Below, one piece after another: positions 1 through 7,462 of a stretch of DNA of 64,000 nucleotides. Numbering within the stretch: the first letter of the stretch is position 1; each line of letters starts with the position of its first letter. Source of the stretch: Vreelandella andesensis (GTDB taxonomy: Bacteria > Pseudomonadota > Gammaproteobacteria > Pseudomonadales > Halomonadaceae); contig NZ_RZHG01000018.1 in assembly GCF_003989795.1 (NCBI RefSeq), positions 156,772 through 220,771 of the forward strand. The letters run 5' to 3'. Position numbers and translations under genes: made by a program. The notes beneath the pieces were generated by a model. The model had not been told where the DNA came from. It ran no database searches and was given only the letters and a program-made list of their open reading frames with translations.

Positions 1-72
1 TCACACCTACAATTACTTACAAATAGATAGACTTTATAACAGATGGGTTTCACAACACAGGAAGCCGCTTGC

Positions 73-663
73 ATGGGCACGGTCTGCTTTATTGTTGATG
101 CGTCAGTCACAGGTGCCCGATTGCCACGACACCTGCGCGCTATTCGCCAAACAGGCTTAGCAGATCACCTACTTCCCATTATCGTCACAGGCTCTACCAG
201 CGACCCGCGCATCACACGGATTGAGCAACATTACCGTGTTCGCTTTTTGGTTACGCCTTCCCTGCCGTTGGGTGCAAGGATCAACCAAGCAGCGTATATC
301 AGCCAAGCTGATTGGTTACTGATTGCGATGCAGCAGCAAGCGCTACAGGCCAAACTGTGGTGTTTACTTTACCCCCAACTGGACACTTACACGCTGGATG
401 CTGTTCTGGTTGGCAGCCAACCTCCCCGCCTATCCGAACGTTTGCTCCAACGCTTCTTAGGTGCGGATGTAGCGGTTCCTCCTTACATAGCCATCAGGCG
501 CACATGGCTAGAACGTTTAGGAGGTTTAGACCCCGAACTAGACGAAGCAGCGCTTGCCGATTTACTACAGCGCCTTTATGCATGCCCTACACGATTACAA
601 ACGTTCAGCCTCGAGGCACCAGGTCTTACTCGCTACTCTCCGTCAAGGAGTGACAAACGCTAA
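73..663 (+). CDS. Glycosyltransferase family 2-like protein, lacking a visible DxD motif
   Basis: About 196 residues. The N-terminus reads like the first beta strand of a GT-A fold (VCFIVDASVTG). It is followed by a segment resembling the G-AR-N-A helix (LGARINQAAYISQADWLLIA) and a C-terminal IAIRRTWLERLGGLDPEL stretch typical of family 2 glycosyltransferases. The position where the family carries the metal-binding DxD after the ADWLL strand reads AMQQQ, so catalysis is doubtful. I chose ATG 73 because AGGAAG lies 9 bases before it. The ATG at 43 has no ribosome binding site and sits directly after a TTTATAAC sequence that looks like a -10 box. No partner gene is visible because the window starts here. 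Function is inferred from weak motifs only. Confidence 0.6.
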   Translation: MGTVCFIVDASVTGARLPRHLRAIRQTGLADHLLPIIVTGSTSDPRITRIEQHYRVRFLVTPSLPLGARINQAAYISQADWLLIAMQQQALQAKLWCLLYPQLDTYTLDAVLVGSQPPRLSERLLQRFLGADVAVPPYIAIRRTWLERLGGLDPELDEAALADLLQRLYACPTRLQTFSLEAPGLTRYSPSRSDKR

Positions 664-725
664 CGATCTCTTTCCACCTCGCATACGGCACGTGATATCG
701 CCTTATGCAAGAAGCTGCATGTTGG

Positions 726-1751
726 TTAAACGTTCAAACGCTTGCCAAATAGCATCGCTCCCGTGGTAGTAGTGTTAACTATGTTATTCAACACAATAGA
801 GCCAACACCACCTACAAGAATTAACAGCACGGCATAGATGAAAAGTGGCAATGTGAAAGGCTCTACAATGGCATCGGTCAATGCGAAAAACATAGGGTGG
901 GCCAAATAAATACCAAACGAGTACGCATTGATATAGCGCACCCAACGTGGCGCTTTACGACCTTTTAAGTAATGCATTAACCAAAGTGTAAACAACACAA
1001 AAAAGGGGATGACCCACACCTCTTTTGAAGAAAAAGCTAACCGACCAGTAAACGTGAATGCAACGATCAACGCCACAAACCCAAGCAACCAATAAGGCGA
1101 CGCTAACCTTTGCATCCAGCTAGGTGGTTCAAACTGTTCGGCTTGAGGTGCCAGCGGATAATAGCGAACCAACACCAACGCCAGAAAAAATAGGTATATC
1201 CACCCCAACGGCGCGATCCATAGCAAATACCCAGGGGGCTCAATGCCTAACCAATACGCTAGCCCCCAGTACGCCATGCTGACTATGCAGCCACCCCAAA
1301 GCCACGGCACAGGATTAAAGCGCCACAGCCGAAAATGGGTGTAGCACCAATAAGCCGCATAAAACTGCATGGCAATAATCAAAAAATAGCCATGCCATCC
1401 CGCATAAATAAAATACTCTTTGGCGTTGCTTATAAAACCGACAGGATTGTCGCTATTCGCCAACCGCACCCATTCCGCTGTCGAGTAAATAAAGCCATAT
1501 ACCAAATAAGGCAACATGACGTATTTAACGCGCTGAAGAAGGAAGCCAGGAGGGACCTGTTTGTCGTAACGCACGGCAAAGACAAACACCGAAATAAACA
1601 AAAAAATGGGCGTGCCAAGCACCAGCGGGAGTCGCATTAAGTCGGTGACTACATTATCAACGCGCTGATTCAAATAGTCTAACCAATGAAATAAAAACAC
1701 CGCGATACAGCCGTAAGCACGCAGCCAATAAATTTCCTCAAGTTTTTGCAT
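726..1751 (-). CDS. Acyltransferase 3 family integral membrane protein
   Basis: 341 residues, mostly hydrophobic with about ten membrane segments. The N-terminus (LEEIYWLRAYGCIAVFLFHW) matches the start of acyltransferase-3 proteins, where an Arg in the first helix and a His at its end take part in O-acyl transfer. A late AYSFGIYLAHPMFFAL motif is also typical of the family. These enzymes acylate exported sugars or glycans at the inner membrane. The substrate cannot be read from the sequence. The gene is convergent with the glycosyltransferase-like gene on its left, which may hint at surface polysaccharide work, but that is inference. Confidence 0.8.
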   Translation of the reverse strand: MQKLEEIYWLRAYGCIAVFLFHWLDYLNQRVDNVVTDLMRLPLVLGTPIFLFISVFVFAVRYDKQVPPGFLLQRVKYVMLPYLVYGFIYSTAEWVRLANSDNPVGFISNAKEYFIYAGWHGYFLIIAMQFYAAYWCYTHFRLWRFNPVPWLWGGCIVSMAYWGLAYWLGIEPPGYLLWIAPLGWIYLFFLALVLVRYYPLAPQAEQFEPPSWMQRLASPYWLLGFVALIVAFTFTGRLAFSSKEVWVIPFFVLFTLWLMHYLKGRKAPRWVRYINAYSFGIYLAHPMFFALTDAIVEPFTLPLFIYAVLLILVGGVGSIVLNNIVNTTTTGAMLFGKRLNV

Positions 1752-1895
1752 CAGCTCTCTCTGATTGTTTGGCGCTGAACCCCTACCATTTACACCCTAG
1801 GCATTCGACCATTGACCGCTATTTTCAATAAAATGAACAGGGGCTCGCTCTGCGCTGTCCGATTGTCGCAACGCTAATAAATTCCAGGAGGCTTC

Positions 1896-2831
1896 GTGTT
1901 TGGTACATCAACAGCAAGACGCGTCACGTTGCTAACACGGCATATTGCAGGACTTGTTAGCTGGCTTTTATTAAGCAGTCACGCTTTGGCAGGCAATGTT
2001 TCCTATCAACAATTTTTCTCGCCAACCTTAGGCCATAACTATCCTTATACCGTGTATTTACCCGATAACTATGACACGGATGCGTCTACGCCTTATCCAG
2101 TGGTTTATTTACTTCACGGATCGTTTGGAAATGAGCGAGATTGGGTGACACGGGGCAACCTTCCCCAAACAGCAAACCGCTTAATCGCAGCAGGCCACTT
2201 ACCTCCCACGGTATTTATTATGCCCGGCAGCCGCAGTTGGTGGGTAGATGGATACAACGAAGCAGCGCGCAGCGCTTTCTTCAACGACTTACTGCCGCAT
2301 ATCGAAAGCACCTATCATGCTGGGGGCGAACGCCACCTGCGAGGCGTAGCGGGATCATCCGCTGGCGGTTACGGCGCGCTTAATTTTGCCCTAGAGCGAC
2401 CCGAACTGTTTGCCGCCGTTGCCGCCCTAAGCCCCGCTAGCTACTCGCCAGCACCACCTTCCCATTCATCGGCACGCCGCCATCCAGCATTTTCAAATGA
2501 ACACGGCCAATTTGATCGCGAACGCTGGGAAGCGCTCAATTACACGACCCACCTAGAGAATTATCGGCTGCAAGTCACACCGCGAACAACGGGAGAGCGT
2601 GAAATATCGCCAGTGCCGCTTTATATCAGTGCTGGGCGCAGTGATGTTTATGATGCAGAGTTCCACGCCCGCCTGTTGCGCCAAGCCATGGAGCGCATTC
2701 AGCCAAACAACGTGCGACTTGATCTTTATCCAGGGGGCCACACATGGCGCGTGTGGCGAGCCAGTTTACCTGCCGCCTTAAACTTTATGTTTCAGCATAT
2801 CGGCCAACCTGACGATGACGCTACCGAATAA
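1896..2831 (+). CDS. Secreted alpha/beta-hydrolase, putative esterase (esterase D / PF00756 type)
   Basis: 311 residues. Start is GTG at 1896, supported by AGGAGG ending 5 bases upstream. Residues 1-33 form a signal peptide (hydrophobic stretch LVSWLLLSSHALA, cleavage before GNVSY). The mature protein has PVVYLLHGSFGNERDW (oxyanion region), the nucleophile elbow GVAGSSAGGYGALNFA (GxSxG), an Asp in SAGRSDVYDAEF and a His in YPGGHTWRVW, in the order Ser-Asp-His expected for a catalytic triad. The family includes feruloyl and acetylxylan esterases, mycolyltransferases and S-formylglutathione hydrolase. The signal peptide points to a periplasmic or secreted enzyme. The substrate is unknown. Confidence 0.85.
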   Translation: MFGTSTARRVTLLTRHIAGLVSWLLLSSHALAGNVSYQQFFSPTLGHNYPYTVYLPDNYDTDASTPYPVVYLLHGSFGNERDWVTRGNLPQTANRLIAAGHLPPTVFIMPGSRSWWVDGYNEAARSAFFNDLLPHIESTYHAGGERHLRGVAGSSAGGYGALNFALERPELFAAVAALSPASYSPAPPSHSSARRHPAFSNEHGQFDRERWEALNYTTHLENYRLQVTPRTTGEREISPVPLYISAGRSDVYDAEFHARLLRQAMERIQPNNVRLDLYPGGHTWRVWRASLPAALNFMFQHIGQPDDDATE

Positions 2832-3000
2832 AGCACCACCTGATGACGCCCACGGGCTTTGGCAGCGTACATCGCTTGGTCAGCACATTAAGCGGGCTAC
2901 CCACTGAACGCCCAACGACAAAAAACAGTGTCACCGACTGCTCAAATAGCGCATGGTGGTTGGCCACCAACGCTTCTCCACGGTCATCTGAACAACCGCG
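2825..3000 (-). pseudogene. Decayed GGDEF-domain (diguanylate cyclase) C-terminal remnant
   Basis: Read on the minus strand, 2830-2895 encodes ADQAMYAAKARGRHQVVLYS, the hallmark C-terminal helix of GGDEF domains. A TAA interrupts that frame three codons before ADQ. A second frame just upstream (about 2895-3000) gives DDRGEALV...FEQSVTLFFVV, resembling the preceding part of such domains. So the fragment has at least one frameshift and no start or catalytic GGDEF motif. It abuts the esterase stop codon, consistent with an old deletion that removed most of a diguanylate cyclase gene. The tail match is strong; the upstream part is weak. Confidence 0.65.
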
Positions 3001-3108
3001 CTAAGCGCCCACCACGGCCGTATGTATGCGCATTGGCCCTATTGTATTAACACACACTACACTTAAGCCTCACGCTATGTGATACCGCTCAGCAAAAGGA
3101 CACTGACA

Positions 3109-3423
3109 ATGCATCAACACATTGAATGGGATGAACCAGGCAGTGCAAGCGTCGCAGAATTTTTCAAAAATGACCCAGACCATAAACCGCCCTACCCAGG
3201 TGCCATGCTCTCTGCCCGGTATCAAGGCCGCATTGTGCGCGTAAAAGTAGAAGCCTACCGCGAAGAAGATGCCGTCAGCATCGGCAGCGTCGCCGCCATA
3301 CTAGACCGTCAAGGGCACCACCACGACACCCACCACAAGCTTAGTTTAGGCGATATCGTGCGACTTCCGGATGACAAACGTGCCATGGAAAACTGGGAAG
3401 ACAACGAGGACGAAAAAGAGTAA
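3109..3423 (+). CDS. Conserved small acidic hypothetical protein
   Basis: 104 residues from ATG 3109, preceded by AAAAGGA at a spacing of 8; the in-frame upstream ATG at 3079 has no such site. The protein is soluble and strongly acidic at its C-terminus (MENWEDNEDEKE), with a His cluster GHHHDTHHK near residue 77. The middle (MLSARYQGRIVRVKVEAYREEDAVSIGSVAAIL) looks like a small beta-barrel, reminiscent of proteins that test for a modified surface, but I do not recognise the family. An imperfect GC-rich hairpin follows at 3447-3471. Confidence 0.6.
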   Translation: MHQHIEWDEPGSASVAEFFKNDPDHKPPYPGAMLSARYQGRIVRVKVEAYREEDAVSIGSVAAILDRQGHHHDTHHKLSLGDIVRLPDDKRAMENWEDNEDEKE

Positions 3424-3446
3424 CGACTTCAGAAAACGCCCCACTA

Positions 3447-3471
3447 CTGTGCGCGGCAAACCCGCGCACAG
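3447..3471 (+). terminator. GC-rich hairpin after the acidic small gene, possible terminator without a U tract
   Basis: A 10-bp perfect inverted repeat, CTGTGCGCGG and CCGCGCACAG, with a 5-base loop, 23 bases after the stop codon. There is no run of T after it, so it is either a weak intrinsic terminator or an RNA-stabilising hairpin. Confidence 0.4.
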
Positions 3472-3558
3472 ACCTTAAGCCCACTCCCATTCCACGCTAA
3501 CGCCTTAGGCGCAACGTGCTACGCTTCGCATTATTTTTTCTTATGTTGGTGATTCGTT

Positions 3559-3768
3559 ATGCCGATGTTTCATGTGTTGGCGGCTTTTGCGCTGGCGCTG
3601 GGCGGCGCGCTGATTAATGAGCTGCAAATTCGGACACAGCACATCGGCGCGGCAGCACGGTTTAACATTGTCAGTACATCAGGATTGTCAGTGCTCCCGG
3701 AGTGCGTAGAATGTCGTCCTCTTTTTTTGTTTTACCAATTGTTATGTTATAACTTATTTATTGGTTAG
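3559..3768 (+). CDS. Short ORF of unknown status, possible gene fragment
   Basis: Could encode 69 residues. The first 35 look like a real protein N-terminus with one membrane segment (MFHVLAAFALALGGALINEL). The rest is Cys- and aromatic-rich and runs through the promoter and Zur box of the zinc operon, which a functional gene is unlikely to do. I suspect a truncated gene whose original 3' part was replaced, or a spurious ORF. No ribosome binding site stronger than GGTGAT is visible. Confidence 0.25.
   Translation: MPMFHVLAAFALALGGALINELQIRTQHIGAAARFNIVSTSGLSVLPECVECRPLFLFYQLLCYNLFIG
3739..3754 (+). promoter_or_regulatory. Candidate Zur operator upstream of the zinc uptake operon
   Basis: TTGTTATGTTATAACT holds perfect arms GTTAT and ATAAC around a 3-base centre and matches 12 of 15 positions of the gammaproteobacterial Zur consensus (TGTTATAATATAACA). 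It lies 27 bases before the first start codon of the operon. By family knowledge, zinc-loaded Zur would bind here and shut off the operon. Confidence 0.7.
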
Positions 3769-3780
3769 CGAGGACACTTT

Positions 3781-3930
3781 ATGAGTGAGCATATGCATCG
3801 CCATAACAAAGAAGGCCCCTGCCATTTTTCGCTGATGTCGCTGTCTGCTGCGAAGCGGTTGGGCTTGGTGGCATTGCCGCTGTTGGCGTTGTGGGGGTTA
3901 GTTATGTGGGCAAGCGGGTGGCCGCTATGA
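3781..3930 (+). CDS. 49-residue His-rich single-pass membrane microprotein, first gene of the znu operon
   Basis: Begins at ATG 3781 with AGCGAGGACAC upstream (AGGA, spacing 6). The soluble N-terminus, MSEHMHRHNKEGPCHF, has four His and one Cys in 15 residues, a potential metal-binding patch. One hydrophobic segment follows (LGLVALPLLALWGLVMWASG). Its TGA overlaps the znuC start in an ATGA, a sign of translational coupling, and it sits directly behind the Zur box. I know of no named family. Plausible roles are a small accessory subunit of the ZnuB permease or a metal-sensing leader peptide. This is inferred from position and composition. It is too short for usual gene-length cut-offs. Confidence 0.6.
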   Translation: MSEHMHRHNKEGPCHFSLMSLSAAKRLGLVALPLLALWGLVMWASGWPL

Positions 3931-4661
3931 GTGAGCGTTCACTTTCACGCCTACAATTGCATGACCTGCACCTTGCCCAAGGCGGGCGCACAGTGCTTGA
4001 GCATGTCGATGGTGACATAAAGCCCGGTGCTATCACGGCGCTTATTGGCGCTAACGGCGCGGGGAAAAGCACCCTTATCCAGGCAATTATGGGTGAACTA
4101 CGACCCATTAGCGGTGAAGTGGTCTGCACAGTTGATAAAGCGCGTCGCGCGTGGCTGCCGCAGCAGCTAGCCCTCGACCTTACCTTTCCGATGAGCGTGG
4201 AAGAATTGGTGATGACCGGTAGCTGGCCAAGCCATGGGGCATTGAAAGGCTACTGCGCTGCGCATTATCGCAAAGGTCGCGACATCATGGCGCGCTTGGG
4301 TATTTCCCATTTGGCCCACCGCCCTTTGGGTGAGCTTTCCGGTGGCCAGCGCCAGCGAGCGCTAATTGGCCGTACCTTGATGCAGGAAGCGGAGCTTTTG
4401 CTGCTGGATGAGCCGTTTGCCAACGTGGATAGCGATACCGTGGATATTTTGATCCGTATCCTGCGCCAGATGGCCGATGACGGCGCCACCATCGTGGTTG
4501 TGCTGCATGATATGGATCACCTGAGCCGCCTGGCAGATGAGGTGCTGATGCTGAGTGGTGGCCATGGCCGCTGGGTCGCGCCTAGTGCACTAAACCACCC
4601 GCATGCACCCTCAAAAGTGGTGCCGTTTTCATTAGGAGGGCGTCATGCTGGCACTGCTTGA
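3927..4661 (+). CDS. znuC: Zinc ABC transporter ATP-binding protein ZnuC
   Basis: 244 residues from ATG 3927, which overlaps the upstream microprotein stop as ATGA; an earlier in-frame start at 3891 would lie inside that gene. Walker A is GANGAGKST, the signature is LSGGQRQR, and Walker B is LLLLDEPFANVD, followed by the switch His in VVLHDMDH. As in other ZnuC proteins it would power high-affinity Zn2+ import with ZnuB and ZnuA. The 3' end overlaps znuB by 17 bases. Confidence 0.95.
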   Translation: MSERSLSRLQLHDLHLAQGGRTVLEHVDGDIKPGAITALIGANGAGKSTLIQAIMGELRPISGEVVCTVDKARRAWLPQQLALDLTFPMSVEELVMTGSWPSHGALKGYCAAHYRKGRDIMARLGISHLAHRPLGELSGGQRQRALIGRTLMQEAELLLLDEPFANVDSDTVDILIRILRQMADDGATIVVVLHDMDHLSRLADEVLMLSGGHGRWVAPSALNHPHAPSKVVPFSLGGRHAGTA

Positions 4662-5535
4662 TGCCTGGTTGGTTGCGCCTTTCGAATATGGCTTTATGCG
4701 CCGCGCGGTTGTCGGTGGGTTAGCTCTTTCACTGGCCGCGCCGCCACTTGGGGTTTTCTTGGTGTTGCGGGGCATGAGCCTGATTGGCGATGCCATGGCC
4801 CACGCGATATTGCCTGGGGTGGCAATAGGTTTTCTGCTGGCGGGCTTTTCTCTGCCGATAATGAGCGTTGGCGGCGTGCTGTTTGGGGTGATGGTGGCCC
4901 TGCTTGCGGGGGCAGTCTCGAAAATGGGCGGCCAGCGGGAAGACGCTGCCATGGCGAGCTTTTTTATTATTTCGTTGGCTGCGGGGGTCTTGCTGATTTC
5001 CATGGGCGGCAGCAGCGTGGACTTAACCCATGTACTCTTTGGCTCGATTTTAGCGATCAATTCCACAGCGCTTCTGCTTATTGCCTCTATCAGCACACTG
5101 ATTGTGATTATTCTGGCGATTATTTTCCGCGCGTTGGTTGTGGAGTGTTTAGACCCGCTGTTTTTGCGTGGACAAAGCCGCCGTAGCGGTTGGGTGCATA
5201 GCGTCTTTCTAGGGCTATTGGTGCTTAATTTAACCGCGGGCTTCCAAACCTTAGGCACGTTAATGGCCGTGGGGTTGATGATGCTGCCTGCCACTGCGGC
5301 GCGGTTTTGGAGTAAACGGTTGGAAGGGTTGATCGGTATTGCCGTGCTATTAGCAATGGTCGCCAGCACCGGTGGGCTGTTGCTTTCGTTTCATCTGGAT
5401 ACGCCGTCTGGGCCAAGCATTATCTTGCTGGCCGGGCTGGGTTATCTATTGTCGGCACTGTTCGGCCGCTATCACAGCTTGGCCGCCAAGCTACGGCGTA
5501 AGACAACGCCGCTGGCGCTTGAGCAGTCGTCATAA
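4645..5535 (+). CDS. znuB: Zinc ABC transporter permease ZnuB
   Basis: 296 residues with about eight or nine membrane segments. The ABC-3 family permease motif is seen in VLRGMSLIGDAMAHAILPGVAIGFLLAG near the N-terminus, and the C-terminal half has LNLTAGFQTLGTLMAVGLMMLPATAARFW. The start codon lies inside the end of znuC and AGGAGG precedes it by 5 bases. It forms the membrane channel for zinc delivered by ZnuA and driven by ZnuC. Confidence 0.95.
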   Translation: MLALLDAWLVAPFEYGFMRRAVVGGLALSLAAPPLGVFLVLRGMSLIGDAMAHAILPGVAIGFLLAGFSLPIMSVGGVLFGVMVALLAGAVSKMGGQREDAAMASFFIISLAAGVLLISMGGSSVDLTHVLFGSILAINSTALLLIASISTLIVIILAIIFRALVVECLDPLFLRGQSRRSGWVHSVFLGLLVLNLTAGFQTLGTLMAVGLMMLPATAARFWSKRLEGLIGIAVLLAMVASTGGLLLSFHLDTPSGPSIILLAGLGYLLSALFGRYHSLAAKLRRKTTPLALEQSS

Positions 5536-5569
5536 CGGTTTGTTATTATTTATTTTTAAGGAGCACAGT

Positions 5570-6625
5570 ATGTCGCTTTCCTCTTCTTCACGCTGGCTAG
5601 TGGGCGTTTCTGCCATGCTGGCGCTGCCAGCAGCGATGGCTAATGACCGTGTCCAGGTAGTCACCAGCTTTTCGATTCTGGCGGATATGGTCGAAAATGT
5701 GGGTGGCGAGCACGTCGAGGTGACCTCATTGGTCGGCCCTGACGGTGACACCCATATGTACTCGCCTAGCCCGGGCGATGCCCGTGCATTGGCAGGAGCC
5801 GACCTGGTGGTCTTTAACGGCTTGCTGTTTGAGGGCTGGATGGAGCGCTTGATCGAATCCAGTGATTACCACGGGGCGCTGGTTACCGCCACAAACGGCC
5901 TTCAGCCACGCGCCTTGGGCGAGGCTGGCCATGACGAATCCGGTCACGACGAACATGGCCACGACGAACACGGCCACGACGAACACGGCCACGACGAAGC
6001 CGATCATGATGAACATGGCCACGACGGAGCCGATCACAGCGAACACGCTCACGGTGATGATGATCCTCACGCCTGGCAGGATCTGCAGCAGGCACAGGTC
6101 TACGTGACCAATATTCGTGATGGATTAATGGAAGCCGACAGCGCAAATGCGCAAAGCTATCAGGCCAACGCGGAACGCTATTTGGCCGAGATAGCAGCAG
6201 TGGACAGCGAGATTCGCGATATCCTGAGTGACATTCCTGCCTCTGCCAGCGTGATTACGGGTCATGATTCCTTTGGTTATTTTTCCAGTGCTTACGGCGT
6301 TAACTTCCTGTCGCCCGTCGGACTTTCTACCGAAGCTGACCCAAGTGGCGCCAGCATGGCCGCGCTGGTGGATGTTATCGAGCAGGAAAATGTGCAGGCT
6401 TTGTTCCATGAGAACATGACCAATCAGGCGATCATCAATCAGCTTGCCGAGGAAACCGGTCTACCAATTGCTGGCACGCTGTATGCGGATGCGCTGGCCA
6501 GTGAAGGTGACGCCAGCACTTACTTGGGCATGATGCGCCATAATGCGAACGTGCTGCATACTGCACTGGCTAAGCCGGGGCATGACGACCGTGCCCATGA
6601 CGACGATCATGGCCATGACCATTAA
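5570..6625 (+). CDS. znuA: Zinc ABC transporter periplasmic binding protein ZnuA
   Basis: 351 residues. ATG 5570 follows AAGGAG at a spacing of 6 and starts a signal peptide (LVGVSAMLALPAAMA, cleavage before NDRVQVV). Conserved zinc ligands are visible: His in GDTHMYSPSP, His in DDPHAWQDL, His in VITGHDSFGYF and the late Asp/Glu region. Between the first two lies a long His/Asp/Glu-rich loop of GHDEH repeats, and a second His-rich tail ends the protein. Such loops in ZnuA homologues act as zinc chaperones or sensors. It is the last gene of the operon, unlike the divergent znuA of enterobacteria, and is followed by a strong terminator. Confidence 0.95.
   Translation: MSLSSSSRWLVGVSAMLALPAAMANDRVQVVTSFSILADMVENVGGEHVEVTSLVGPDGDTHMYSPSPGDARALAGADLVVFNGLLFEGWMERLIESSDYHGALVTATNGLQPRALGEAGHDESGHDEHGHDEHGHDEHGHDEADHDEHGHDGADHSEHAHGDDDPHAWQDLQQAQVYVTNIRDGLMEADSANAQSYQANAERYLAEIAAVDSEIRDILSDIPASASVITGHDSFGYFSSAYGVNFLSPVGLSTEADPSGASMAALVDVIEQENVQALFHENMTNQAIINQLAEETGLPIAGTLYADALASEGDASTYLGMMRHNANVLHTALAKPGHDDRAHDDDHGHDH
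5927..6046 (+). repeat. 15-bp tandem repeat encoding GHDEH units within znuA
   Basis: Eight consecutive 15-base units; the best are GGCCACGACGAACAC. They encode GHDES, GHDEH (three times), GHDEA, DHDEH, GHDGA and DHSEH. The middle units are nearly identical in DNA, so copy number could change by slippage; the outer ones have drifted. Confidence 0.9.
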
Positions 6626-6643
6626 GTAAAAAGTTAACTATTG

Positions 6644-6671
6644 AATACCGCCGTCTGGCGGTATTTTTTTG
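6644..6671 (+). terminator. Rho-independent terminator of the znu operon
   Basis: Perfect 9-bp stem AATACCGCC / GGCGGTATT with loop GTCT, followed by a T run. It starts 18 bases after the znuA stop codon. Confidence 0.9.
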
Positions 6672-6745
6672 CGTTGCATTTTGCTCCAAGGATGGGAGAC
6701 TTGCACTACTGCTGCGAATTTTCACCCCTGCAAAGAGCCCACACC

Positions 6746-7462
6746 ATGCGCCTTAACGCCGATTTTAGCCACTTTGTCTGTATCACGCCGGATCAGTATC
6801 GTTGGGTGAACTCCCCCAGCGCTGGTGTGGAGCGCATGATGCTTGACCGCATTGGCGACGAAGTAGCCAGAGCCACCAGCTTGGTACGCTACGCGCCGAA
6901 CAGCCAGTTCAACCGGCATACTCACGGCGGTGGTGAGGAAATATTGGTGCTGGATGGGGTCTTTGCCGATGAGCATGGCCGCTACCCAGCGGGAAGCTAC
7001 CTACGCAACCCAATCGGCACCGGCCATACCCCGCAAATCGGTGAAGAAGGAGCGCTTATTCTGGTTAAGCTACATCAGTTTGATGAAGATGATCTTCTTC
7101 AGTTGGCAGTGCCTGCCCACCGCCTACCCTGGCAGCCCGATCGACGGACCGGTATTACTTATAAAATGCTGCATACCTATAGTTCAGAACATTATGGCCC
7201 TGAGCGAGTCAGCCTGGAACGATGGGAAAGCGATACCCTGGTGACGTATCTATCGCTTTCCGGCGGCTTAGAGCTGTTTGTGCTGGAGGGCTCTTTACTT
7301 AGTGACGGGCAGGAATATAAAACCGGCAGTTGGTGTCGCTACCCGGTAGGTGCAGCACCTAAGTTGAGGGCGGGTAGCGAAGGCGTGCAGCTTTATCTAA
7401 AACGCGGACATTTAGCGGCAGTTACCCAACCCGCTAATCAACCAGCTAATCAAACAAACTAG
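6746..7462 (+). CDS. ChrR-like cupin-domain protein (anti-sigma factor ChrR family)
   Basis: 238 residues from ATG 6746. Upstream in-frame starts lie inside the znu terminator and are unlikely. Two cupin halves are seen. The first has YAPNSQFNRHTHGGGEEILVLDG, with the His-His-Glu metal set, and DEHGRYPAGSYLRNP. The second has LELFVLEGSLLSDGQEYKTGSWCRYPVG, without the His set. This layout matches ChrR-type cupins, which in Rhodobacter bind zinc and restrain a sigma factor during singlet-oxygen stress. The N-terminal zinc anti-sigma domain of true ChrR is absent and no sigma factor gene is near, so it is probably a stand-alone cupin. The C-terminus has a PANQ repeat. Confidence 0.75.
   Translation: MRLNADFSHFVCITPDQYRWVNSPSAGVERMMLDRIGDEVARATSLVRYAPNSQFNRHTHGGGEEILVLDGVFADEHGRYPAGSYLRNPIGTGHTPQIGEEGALILVKLHQFDEDDLLQLAVPAHRLPWQPDRRTGITYKMLHTYSSEHYGPERVSLERWESDTLVTYLSLSGGLELFVLEGSLLSDGQEYKTGSWCRYPVGAAPKLRAGSEGVQLYLKRGHLAAVTQPANQPANQTN

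Noticed and set aside
4632..5369. 245-residue minus-strand ORF opposite znuB
   Set aside because: Antisense of a clear permease gene; composition is Pro/Ser/Thr-rich and without domains, as expected of a shadow frame.
5538..5556. Second Zur box before znuA (TGTTATTATTTATTT)
   Set aside because: Only about 10 of 15 consensus positions and no palindrome; more likely an AT-rich leader inside the operon.
5927..6046. Regular repeats as a CRISPR array
   Set aside because: Units are contiguous, in frame and encode a protein loop; no spacers. The same holds for the repeats at 8533, 40909, 42330 and 63760, none of which has spacers.
5726..6070. Minus-strand ORFs with VVAVFVVAVFVV-type repeats across the znuA His loop
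   Set aside because: They are the antisense reading of the GHDEH repeat; no ribosome binding site or promoter.
6641..6745. N-terminal extension of the cupin protein to an earlier ATG
   Set aside because: It would start inside the znu terminator hairpin and adds a non-conserved stretch.
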